Shown: positions 7,498 through 13,744 of the stretch, piece by piece | Layout of the letters: the number at the start of each line of letters is the position of its first letter | How positions within the stretch are numbered: the first letter of the stretch is position 1 | Source of the DNA: Gp6-AA40 sp046765795 | GTDB lineage: Bacteria > Acidobacteriota > Vicinamibacteria > Vicinamibacterales > UBA2999 | Direction: 5' to 3' | Assembly: GCA_046765795.1 (NCBI GenBank) | Contig: JBKPRH010000157.1 | Coordinates: forward strand, 1 to 23,636 | Length of the DNA stretch: 23,636 bases | Notes under the pieces: model-generated | The model's database searches: none | What the model was told of the DNA's origin: nothing | Seen by the model: the letters and a program-made list of their open reading frames with translations, nothing else | Program-made: the position numbers and the translations under genes

Positions 7498-8427
7498 TCA
7501 GACTTCCCCTACGGCCTTGGCGAACACGTCTTCGAGCGTCGGCACGCTGGCCCGCAGATGGCGGACCTGCACGTTGTGCTGCGCCGCGAGCGTGAACAGA
7601 AACCGCGGGCCGCGCTCGTCGGGTACGAACACCCGCATCACGTCCTCATCGGTGGCATGACACTCGAGGCCGGCAGCACTCATCGCGGCCAGGAACTGAT
7701 CGGCAACGCCCTTCACCCGCAGCTCGAATACGCGTCCACTCGGGCCCTTGAGCGTGGCAATGGGACCTGCGGTGGCGATGCCACCTTTGTCGAGCACGAC
7801 AACGTGGTCGCACGTGTACTCGACGTCCGGCAGCAGGTGCGACGAGAGAATCAGATTGATCTGCTTGTTATGGGCGATATCGCGAATGAGCTCGAGCATC
7901 TCGTCGCGCCCTTTCGGATCCATGCCGTTGGTGGGCTCGTCGAGAAACAGCAGACTGGGATCGTGCACGAGGGCCTGCGCCAGCTTGATGCGCTGCTTCA
8001 TGCCCGTCGAGTACTGCTCGATATTGCGATAGCGCGCCTCGCCGAGGCCGACGTAATAGAGCACTTCGTGCGCACGCTGCATGGCGTCGGCCGGCGGCAG
8101 ACCACATAACTCGCCGCAGTAGGCAACGAACGTCACGGCGTTCATGCGAGGGATGTGGGCGTCGTTCTCCGGCATGTAGCCGATACGCCCGCGAATCTGC
8201 AGCGGTGATCGGCGGACGTCGAGGCCGAGAACCCGCATCTCGCCGGTATCCGGTGCCAGCAGACCCAGCAGAGCCTTGATCATCGTGCTCTTGCCAGCCC
8301 CATTTGGACCAAGCAGGCCGACGGCACCGCTCGGAAACGTCGCGCTCACATCGCGCAACGCCCATTGGGCTCCATAGCGGACACTGACACGCTGCAGATC
8401 GACGACCGGCGTCATCGCCTGACTCAT
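7498..8427 (-). CDS. ABC transporter ATP-binding protein (first pair)
   Basis: A 309-aa ATPase heading the operon. Walker A is GPNGAGKST, the signature is YSTGMKQRIKLAQALVHDP, Walker B is LLFLDEPTNGMDP, and the H-loop is LSSHLLPDVEYTCDHVVVLDKGG. A C-terminal regulatory domain (about residues 220-309) ends in LEDVFAKAVGEV, usual for the CcmA/DrrA-type export ATPases. It hydrolyses ATP to drive the adjacent permease in the inner membrane. It starts with MSQAMTPVVDLQ; the second Met is an alternative start. The following permease begins one base after its stop, so this is the first of four co-translated genes. Confidence 0.92.
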   Translation of the reverse strand: MSQAMTPVVDLQRVSVRYGAQWALRDVSATFPSGAVGLLGPNGAGKSTMIKALLGLLAPDTGEMRVLGLDVRRSPLQIRGRIGYMPENDAHIPRMNAVTFVAYCGELCGLPPADAMQRAHEVLYYVGLGEARYRNIEQYSTGMKQRIKLAQALVHDPSLLFLDEPTNGMDPKGRDEMLELIRDIAHNKQINLILSSHLLPDVEYTCDHVVVLDKGGIATAGPIATLKGPSGRVFELRVKGVADQFLAAMSAAGLECHATDEDVMRVFVPDERGPRFLFTLAAQHNVQVRHLRASVPTLEDVFAKAVGEV

Positions 8428-8456
8428 ACGTTATGGCCAGCCAGATCGTTCTGAGG

Positions 8457-8486
8457 CCGTCTCGCCGGAGCCTTGGGCGAAGGCGG
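8457..8486 (-). repeat. GC-rich hairpin downstream of the HD-domain gene
   Basis: CCGTCTCGCC (8457-8466) pairs with GGCG-A-AGGCGG (8476-8486) around a 9-base loop, giving about 10 pairs with one wobble and one bulged A. It lies just after the stop of the HD-domain gene on the minus strand, so it may act as a terminator. It may equally be a dispersed repeat. Confidence 0.45.
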
Positions 8487-8488
8487 AT

Positions 8489-9064
8489 TCACAGCGTTCC
8501 TCGAAGGCCGAGCAGGTCTGCCCGTTCGCGCAGAAATGTGATCACATTCGTGACGTGCTCATCGAGCGGCAGGCCCAGCTCCTCCGCGCCCTGACGCAGG
8601 TCGTCGCGGGAGACGCCCTTCGCAAAGGCCTTGTCCTTCATCCGCTTGATCACCGAAGACGCTTCGAGATCGAGCACGCTCTTGCTCGGCCGCACCAACG
8701 AGGCCGCCGTCACAAAGCCCGCCATCTCGTCACAGGCAAACAGCGATTTTTCGAGCGGGCTCTCACGGGCGACGCCGGAGTACTGCGCATGCGACAGGAT
8801 CGCGCGCATGACCCATTCCGGATACCCGCGGCGCTGCAGCTCTTCGCAACCGCGGAACGGATGGTTGTCGAGCGTGGGATACCGTTCGTAGTCGAAGTCG
8901 TGCAGGAGACCGACGATCCCCCACTCCTCTTCGTTGGCGCCGAACTTCCGCGCATAGCCCCGCACAGCGGCCTCGACTGCCAGCGCGTGTTTGCGCAGGC
9001 TCTCGCTTTTGGTCCACTCGGTGAGCAGGGCCCAGGCTGCATCGCGTGACAGCGGATCTGGCAT
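8489..9064 (-). CDS. HD-domain phosphohydrolase family protein
   Basis: A 191-aa soluble protein with the metal-binding pattern of the HD superfamily. A first His lies in ESLRKHALAVE (H26), the HD dyad in VGLLHDFDYERYP (H55, D56), a further His in AILSHAQYSG, and an Asp in LFACDEMAGF. HD proteins are metal-dependent phosphohydrolases, often on nucleotides; here no extra domain indicates the substrate. The C-terminal half is helical (SVIKRMKDKAFAKGVSRDDLRQGAEELG) and matches a widespread uncharacterised family of about 190 residues. It is not an HD-GYP protein, as the GYP motif is absent. It stands as a single gene between two hairpin-bearing spacers, upstream of the ABC operon. Confidence 0.8.
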   Translation of the reverse strand: MPDPLSRDAAWALLTEWTKSESLRKHALAVEAAVRGYARKFGANEEEWGIVGLLHDFDYERYPTLDNHPFRGCEELQRRGYPEWVMRAILSHAQYSGVARESPLEKSLFACDEMAGFVTAASLVRPSKSVLDLEASSVIKRMKDKAFAKGVSRDDLRQGAEELGLPLDEHVTNVITFLRERADLLGLRGTL

Positions 9065-9156
9065 CGACTGGTGGATCTAGTGGTTCGAAGACACAAATGG
9101 ATTAGTAGTCACAACAAGCCTTCGATGGCACGTGGCCGGCCGCGACAACGCGGGGT

Positions 9157-9184
9157 CCCCGCCGCGCACGCCTGCGCGGTGGGG
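9157..9184. terminator. Strong GC-rich hairpin in the HD/Nudix spacer
   Basis: CCCC-G-CCGCGCA (9157-9168), loop CGCC, then TGCGCGG-T-GGGG (9173-9184) form a 12-pair stem with a single G-T wobble. It lies 42 bases downstream of the Nudix stop codon on the minus strand. It could be that gene's terminator, but it lacks a T-tract and could also be a repeat element. Confidence 0.5.
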
Positions 9185-9225
9185 TGCGAGCGGAGCGGCC
9201 GTGAAAGTCCTCGAAGGATATACCA

Positions 9226-9687
9226 CTAGTCTTGCCCCACGGGAGGCGGGATGTCGCGCGCCATTTCGAGCGCACGCTCGATGACCGACAGCGCTTTCTC
9301 GGTCAGCTCGTATTGCGCGAACTCCGACGGTTCGGCAAGCACCGCTTCGGCGACATCCGAACCCGCGCGCAGCTCGCCGCCGACCGGCCGACACAAGTAG
9401 TCGATGAGTACGAAGTGATACAGGACGCGCCCCTCCTCGTCACGGGTGATGCGGTCCAGCACTTCGACGACCGGACCGACTTCGACCACGAAGCCTGTCT
9501 CCTCTGTCATCTCACGAATCAGACAGGCCTCGAGCGTTTCGCCGGTCTCCACGGCGCCGCCAGGAATGCTCCACTGGCCGGCGAGTGGTTCGAAGCGACG
9601 CTTGACGAGCACCACGCGGCCTTCATGCACGATGATGCCGCCGATGCCGACGTAGGGCCGATCCGGATACTTGCGCGTGTCGTTCAC
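9226..9687 (-). CDS. Nudix hydrolase
   Basis: A 153-aa single-domain Nudix protein. The Nudix box runs GGAVETGETLEACLIREMTEETGF (written here as key residues: the leading G, E of GET, and the REMTEE core), matching the GX5EX7REUXEEXGU consensus that binds the catalytic Mg2+. An N-terminal strand YVGIGGIIVHEGRVVLVKRR and the WSIPGG turn before the box are typical of the MutT/ADP-ribose pyrophosphatase-like group. It should hydrolyse a nucleoside diphosphate linked to some moiety X; the substrate is not evident. The start is a GTG at 9685-9687. It is separated by large repeat-bearing spacers on both sides and seems monocistronic. Confidence 0.88.
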   Translation of the reverse strand: MNDTRKYPDRPYVGIGGIIVHEGRVVLVKRRFEPLAGQWSIPGGAVETGETLEACLIREMTEETGFVVEVGPVVEVLDRITRDEEGRVLYHFVLIDYLCRPVGGELRAGSDVAEAVLAEPSEFAQYELTEKALSVIERALEMARDIPPPVGQD

Positions 9688-9693
9688 CCTTCC

Positions 9694-9840
9694 CGGTTCT
9701 CCCTTCTCAGTTCGTGTTCCTGGTTCAAGGTTCGCGCACGCTTAGGCGTGCGTCATACCGAGTCCAACGAACGACGACCTGGCTCCCGAACATCGAACCG
9801 AACTCCGAACCTGAACACGAACCGAGCACCGAGAACCCAG
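9694..9840. repeat. Long imperfect inverted repeat made of GTTC/GAAC words
   Basis: The left arm (about 9694-9734) contains GGTTCTC, AGTTCGTGTTC and two GGTTC words. The right arm (about 9780-9839) contains the reverse complements CGAACC, GAACACGAAC and CGAGAACC. Between them is a perfect 7-bp hairpin, CGCACGC-TTAG-GCGTGCG (9735-9752). The whole spacer could fold as one long stem. It lies downstream of the yjbQ-family gene and upstream of the Nudix gene, both on the minus strand. Confidence 0.6.
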
Positions 9841-9865
9841 AAGCATGAACGACGACATGCTTCCT

Positions 9866-10279
9866 TCATTCCCCCATCACTTTAACGACAACGCGTTTCT
9901 TGCGCTGGCCATCGAACTCGGCATAGAAGACCTGCTCCCATGGGCCGAGGTCGAGCTTGCCCGCCGTGATCGGCAGCATCACCTGGTGTCCCATCAGCGT
10001 GCGCTTCAGATGCGCGTCGGCGTTGTCTTCGCCCGTTTGATGATGCCTGTAATTCAACCCCGCTGGTGCGAGTTTCTCCAACCAGACCTGGAAGTCGTGG
10101 ATGAGACCATCCTCCCAGTCGTTCACGTACACGGCGGCGGTGATGTGCATCGCCGACACGAGCACCATGCCTTCCTGCACGCCGCTCTTCTTCACGATCG
10201 CCGCGACCTCGTCGGTGATCCGGACGAACTCCTGACGCTGTGTCGTGTTGAACCAGAGGTAATCGGTCGCAGTTTTCAT
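9866..10279 (-). CDS. YjbQ / UPF0047 family protein
   Basis: A 137-aa protein that matches the YjbQ family over its full length. The conserved C-terminal block is clear: NADAHLKRT, LMGHQVMLPITAGKLDLG and PWEQVFYAEFDG, followed by the last strand VVVKVMG. An internal HITAAVYVNDWEDGL segment with conserved His and Asp/Glu is also present. E. coli YjbQ has been reported to show weak thiamine-phosphate synthase activity, but the physiological role of the family is not settled. It starts with an ATG four bases after the tsaD stop, so it is likely co-transcribed with tsaD. Confidence 0.9.
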   Translation of the reverse strand: MKTATDYLWFNTTQRQEFVRITDEVAAIVKKSGVQEGMVLVSAMHITAAVYVNDWEDGLIHDFQVWLEKLAPAGLNYRHHQTGEDNADAHLKRTLMGHQVMLPITAGKLDLGPWEQVFYAEFDGQRKKRVVVKVMGE

Positions 10280-10283
10280 CGGC

Positions 10284-11345
10284 TTACAGTTTCAATGACG
10301 CGTCCGCACTGAGCGCCCAGTCCGATCGCTGGCCGGCCCGCAGTCGGCGCAATCCTGCCGCTGCAATCATCGCGGCATTGTCAGTCGAGAGCGCCAGACT
10401 CGGAATGAACACCGGGATCTCGCGCGACTCGCCACGCGTCCTTGCGTCGGCGCGCAGCCGGCTGTTGGCCGAGACGCCGCCGGCGATGCCCACGCTCCGC
10501 GCGCCAGCATATCGCGCCGCATCGAAGAGGCGCTCGACCAGCGTCTCGACGACAACGCGCTGGAAGCTGGCGCAGATATCGGCGATCTCGGCTGTCGGCA
10601 ACGGCGCGTCCGCAGCAAGACCGAGCGACTCACGTCTGGTCGTCACATAGCGAAGCACGGACGTCTTCAGGCCGCTGAAGCTGAAATCGCGGCGTCCAGG
10701 CAGATGCGGCTGGTTCCGATCCGCATGTGTGAGACGGGTTTTGGGAAACAGGATCGCGCGATCGTTCCCGGCGGCCGCCATGCGGTCGATCACCGGACCG
10801 CCGGGATACCCCAGTCCCAGCAGCTTCGCCACCTTGTCATACGCCTCGCCCGCTGCATCGTCTCGGGTGCGGCCGAGCAGTTCGTACGAACCGGGCTCAG
10901 TCACGCGATAGAGACTGGTGTGCCCACCTGAGACGACAAGAACCACGGCGGGCAGCGGCAGCTCGCCGTTCTCGAGCACGAGTGACTCGATGTGGCCCGC
11001 GAGATGGTGGACGCCGATCAGCGGAACCGCGCGAGACCAGGCCAGCGCTTTCGCGAACGACAGACCAACCAGCAGCGATCCGACGAGGCCGGGGCCACTC
11101 GTCACCGCAATGGCATCGTAGCCGGACGCGCCATCCGAGAGCGCGCGTTCGACCACGCCGCAGATGTCGCGAATGTGTTGTCGCGCTGAAAGCTCGGGCA
11201 CCACGCCGCCCCAGGCGCGATGGATCTCGACCTGTGAGGCGACGACGCTCGAACGCAGTCGCCAGGGACGATCGGCGTCGCCGGTCTCTTCGACCAGCGC
11301 CGCCGCGGTTTCATCGCAGGAGGTTTCTATACCAAGAACAACCAT
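10284..11345 (-). CDS. tsaD: tRNA N6-threonylcarbamoyladenosine transferase TsaD
   Basis: TsaD transfers the threonylcarbamoyl group to A37 of tRNAs that read ANN codons, in a complex with TsaB and TsaE in bacteria. The 353-aa protein has the expected VVLGIETSCDETAAA start, the metal-binding HHLAGH motif (H114 and H118) and VSGGHTSLY (residues 138-145). GIAGGVSANSRLR and STDNAAMIAAAG lie near the end. The ATG at 11343-11345 is preferred over an ATG at 11363, because homologues begin MxVLGIETSCD and the upstream stretch lies in an AT-rich repeat. No strong ribosome site is visible. It follows mtnA after a hairpin-forming spacer and is followed closely by the yjbQ-family gene. tsaB and tsaE are not in the window. 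Confidence 0.96.
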   Translation of the reverse strand: MVVLGIETSCDETAAALVEETGDADRPWRLRSSVVASQVEIHRAWGGVVPELSARQHIRDICGVVERALSDGASGYDAIAVTSGPGLVGSLLVGLSFAKALAWSRAVPLIGVHHLAGHIESLVLENGELPLPAVVLVVSGGHTSLYRVTEPGSYELLGRTRDDAAGEAYDKVAKLLGLGYPGGPVIDRMAAAGNDRAILFPKTRLTHADRNQPHLPGRRDFSFSGLKTSVLRYVTTRRESLGLAADAPLPTAEIADICASFQRVVVETLVERLFDAARYAGARSVGIAGGVSANSRLRADARTRGESREIPVFIPSLALSTDNAAMIAAAGLRRLRAGQRSDWALSADASLKL

Positions 11346-11350
11346 GAGTA

Positions 11351-11428
11351 ATTCAAAATGCAAAATTCAAAATGCAAATGGAAACACAGTCAGAAGTTTT
11401 TGCATTTTTCATTTTGCATCTTGCATTA
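11351..11428. repeat. A+T-rich imperfect inverted repeat between mtnA and tsaD
   Basis: Two perfect 14-bp direct copies of ATTCAAAATGCAAA lie at 11351-11364 and 11365-11378. After an 18-base loop, 11397-11427 is nearly their reverse complement (TTTTTGCATTTTTCATTTTGC then ATCTTGCATT); about 27 of 31 positions match. It is a striking A+T-rich island in a GC-rich region and overlaps the mtnA stop codon (11426-11428). On the transcript it would form a roughly 30-pair hairpin. Confidence 0.8.
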
Positions 11429-12481
11429 CAGAGCAACGCCCAGCTCGAAGAGCTGGGCCAGAGATTCCGCAAATGGCGCGCGCGCAATGCCGCGCTCGGT
11501 GATGATGGCCGTCACATACTGCGCTGGCGTCACGTCGAACGCAGGGTTGCGAATCTGCGCGCCGTCTGGCGTCAGACGGTTCGACCCGACGTGTGTGACC
11601 TCGCGCTCGTTCCGCTCTTCGATCGGAATCCGGCTGCCGTCGGGTGTATTCAGATCGACCGTGGACAGCGGGGCCGCGACGTAGAACGGAATGCCGTGCT
11701 CCTTGGCCAGCACAGCGACAGTGTATGTGCCGATCTTGTTGGCAATGTCGCCATTGGCGGCGATGCGATCCGCACCGACCACGACCAGATCCACCTGGCC
11801 CTGCCGCATCATCGCGCCGGCCATGTTGTCGGTGATGACCGTCGTGTTGATGCCGTCCCTGACGAGTTCCCACGCGGTCAATCGTGCGCCTTGCAGAAAC
11901 GGCCGCGTCTCGTCCGCCAGCACAGCGATCGTTTTCCCCTGTTCGGCCGCGGCGCGAATGACACCGAGCGCCGTCCCGTATCCCGCCGTCGCGAGCGCCC
12001 CCGCGTTGCAATGTGTCAAAATCCGTGCTGACGAGGGCACCAGCGTCGCGCCGTGTGCGCCCATCGTCCGGCAGCTTTGCACGTCCTCGTCGTGAATCGC
12101 GCGCGCTTCCGCCACGAGTCTCTTCTTGATCTCGTCCACCGACTGGCCATCCTGCGCGGCGGCGGCAAATGTCTTCTTCATGCGCTCGATGGCCCAGAAC
12201 AGATTCACCGCGGTCGGACGCGTGCCGGCCATCAAGTCGCAGGTCTTCTGAAACTCGGTCGTGAACTGCTTCGTCCCGGTGGCACGGCTGCGAGTCATGC
12301 CGACGGCGATGCCCATTGCGGCAGCAACACCAATCGCCGGCGCGCCGCGAATCACCATTGTCTTGATGGCCTTGGCGACCTCGTTCGCTGTCTTACACGT
12401 GACGTAGACCTCGGATGCCGGCAGCTTGCGCTGATCGATCATCACGACCGCGTCGTCTTTCCACTCAATCGTCGGAAGCAT
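11426..12481 (-). CDS. mtnA: S-methyl-5-thioribose-1-phosphate isomerase
   Basis: A 351-aa enzyme of the eIF2B-like fold that converts methylthioribose-1-phosphate to methylthioribulose-1-phosphate in methionine salvage. The family signatures are present: VIRGAPAIGVAAAMG (sugar-phosphate loop), ILTHCNAGALATAGYGTALG with the catalytic Cys at about 158, DETRPFLQGARLTAWEL, and VVVGADRIAANGDIANKIGTY with the catalytic Asp at about 238. The start is an ATG at 12479-12481 with no strong Shine-Dalgarno. It lies downstream of the nucleoside-salvage genes on the same strand. The substrate is normally made by MTA phosphorylase, which belongs to the same fold family as the nearby purine-nucleoside phosphorylase. 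No other methionine-salvage genes (mtnB, C, D) are visible. Confidence 0.95.
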   Translation of the reverse strand: MLPTIEWKDDAVVMIDQRKLPASEVYVTCKTANEVAKAIKTMVIRGAPAIGVAAAMGIAVGMTRSRATGTKQFTTEFQKTCDLMAGTRPTAVNLFWAIERMKKTFAAAAQDGQSVDEIKKRLVAEARAIHDEDVQSCRTMGAHGATLVPSSARILTHCNAGALATAGYGTALGVIRAAAEQGKTIAVLADETRPFLQGARLTAWELVRDGINTTVITDNMAGAMMRQGQVDLVVVGADRIAANGDIANKIGTYTVAVLAKEHGIPFYVAAPLSTVDLNTPDGSRIPIEERNEREVTHVGSNRLTPDGAQIRNPAFDVTPAQYVTAIITERGIARAPFAESLAQLFELGVAL

Positions 12482-12498
12482 CGAGATCGATGATATCG

Positions 12499-12553
12499 CG
12501 TAGAGGCGGTCTCACCCGTATCGGCGTAGAGGCGGGTCTTCAGACCCGCCTAC
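12499..12553. repeat. REP-like palindrome with a partial second copy
   Basis: GTAG-A-GGCGGGTCT-TC-AGACCCGCC-TAC (12526-12553) is a 9-bp perfect stem flanked by GTA/TAC and headed by GTAG. A diverged partial copy, CGTAGAGGCGGTCT, lies 26 bases earlier. The palindrome overlaps the stop codon of the cytidine deaminase gene (12550-12552). It resembles in design, though not in stem sequence, the GTAG-headed palindrome at 3662-3687. Confidence 0.6.
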
Positions 12554-12939
12554 AGCAATCGCGCGTCGAAGGGCAGAGGCAACAGATCCTTGAGTTGGTG
12601 TCGACCCGTCTCGCGCTTGAGGTTCGCGAGGATCACTTCGAGATCGCCGCCGAACTCCCAGAGGATCTGACGGCACGCGCCGCAGGGCGGCGTCGGGGCT
12701 TCGGTGTCAGCGACAACCGCGACGCGGCGGAATTTGCGATGTCCTTCTGAAAGTGCTTTGAACATTGCGACGCGCTCGGCGCACACCGTCAGCCCATACG
12801 TCGCATTTTCGATGTTGCAGCCGGTGATGATGATGCCGGTTGCCGTTTCGAGAGCGGCGCCGACCTTGAATCCTGAGTAGTCGACGTGCGCATGACGCCG
12901 TGCGCGACGGGCGGCAACAACGAGCTTAGAGGCGCTCAA
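12550..12939 (-). CDS. cdd: Cytidine deaminase
   Basis: A small (129 aa) homotetramer-type cytidine deaminase that converts cytidine and deoxycytidine to uridine and deoxyuridine. The zinc site is visible as TVCAERVA, the CAE motif that holds the proton-shuttling Glu, and PCGACRQIL, which supplies two more Cys ligands. The N-terminal VDYSGFKVGAALET and NIENATYGL segments are typical. I place the start at a TTG (12937-12939) with GAGGGA just upstream, because it gives the usual family length. An in-frame ATG at 12978 would add 13 residues inside the neighbouring gene. The start overlaps the end of the purine-nucleoside phosphorylase gene by 14 bases, so the two are probably translationally coupled. 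Confidence 0.9.
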   Translation of the reverse strand: MSASKLVVAARRARRHAHVDYSGFKVGAALETATGIIITGCNIENATYGLTVCAERVAMFKALSEGHRKFRRVAVVADTEAPTPPCGACRQILWEFGGDLEVILANLKRETGRHQLKDLLPLPFDARLL

Positions 12940-13744
12940 TGATTCCCTCGAGCAAGGAGATGAATGAGCCGCGCACACGGCGCGCCGTTTCCATCACCTC
13001 GTTGTGATCGAGCGGCTGCGGCAAGACGCCCGCCGCCATGTTGGTGATGCAGGAGATGCCAAGCACCTCGACGCCCATGTGACGCGCGGCAATGGCTTCC
13101 GGCACGGTGGACATGCCCACCGCGTCGGCGCCGATCGTGCGGAACGCGCGGATCTCGGCCGGCGTCTCGTAGCTCGGGCCATGCACGGCAATGTAGATCC
13201 CGTGACTGACGTCCACGCCCTTCGCGCGAGCAGCCTCGTCGGCGATGCCGCGCAGCCGTCGCGAGTAGACCTCGCTCATATCCGGAAAGCGGTGGCCAAA
13301 GCGCTCGTCATTCGGGCCCACGAGCGGATTGCTTCCAAGGAAGTTGATGTGATCGTCGATGATCATCAGCGCACCCTGGGCGAAGCTGGTGTTGATGCCA
13401 CCGGCGGCATTCGTGAGGATCACCTGCTTCACACCGAGACGCGCCATCACGCGCGTGGCGAAGACGACCGTCTCGAGCGAGTGCCCCTCGTAGAAGTGCG
13501 CGCGTCCGGCGAGCGCCGCGATCCGCTTGCCGGCCACAGATCCCACCACGAGACGCCCGGCATGGCCGATGACCTTCGACGCCGGCCAGTGCGGCAACTG
13601 CTCGTACGGCGTCGCCACGGAGTCGAGGAGCGTGTCGGCGAAATCACCGAGACCGGAACCCAGAACGATCGCGATCTGCGGCAACGCACCGCATCGGGCT
13701 CTGACCGCAGCCGCGGCCTCTTCGACCCGATCGAACGTCGTCAC
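12926..13744 (-). CDS. punA: Purine-nucleoside phosphorylase (trimeric type)
   Basis: A 272-aa enzyme that splits inosine or guanosine with phosphate to the free base and ribose-1-phosphate. The motifs of the PNP/MTAP trimeric family are present: IVLGSGLGDFAD (phosphate binding Ser), GRAHFYEGH (His and Tyr of the active site), LTNAAGGIN, and HGPSYETPAEIRAFRTIGADAVGMSTVPE. The Glu and Met of the base and ribose pockets lie in that last stretch. ISCITNMAAG follows near the end. It starts with a GTG at 13742-13744 that overlaps the transporter stop (GTGA), and it overlaps cdd at its end. Preference for guanosine/inosine rather than methylthioadenosine is inferred from family resemblance only; an MTA-cleaving enzyme would make more sense of the nearby mtnA. 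Confidence 0.93.
   Translation of the reverse strand: MTTFDRVEEAAAAVRARCGALPQIAIVLGSGLGDFADTLLDSVATPYEQLPHWPASKVIGHAGRLVVGSVAGKRIAALAGRAHFYEGHSLETVVFATRVMARLGVKQVILTNAAGGINTSFAQGALMIIDDHINFLGSNPLVGPNDERFGHRFPDMSEVYSRRLRGIADEAARAKGVDVSHGIYIAVHGPSYETPAEIRAFRTIGADAVGMSTVPEAIAARHMGVEVLGISCITNMAAGVLPQPLDHNEVMETARRVRGSFISLLEGIIERL

Noticed and set aside
3779..8427. ABC operon considered as an antibiotic-biosynthesis or immunity cluster
   Set aside because: No biosynthetic, precursor-peptide or protease gene is adjacent; only transport proteins and one unknown membrane protein are present.
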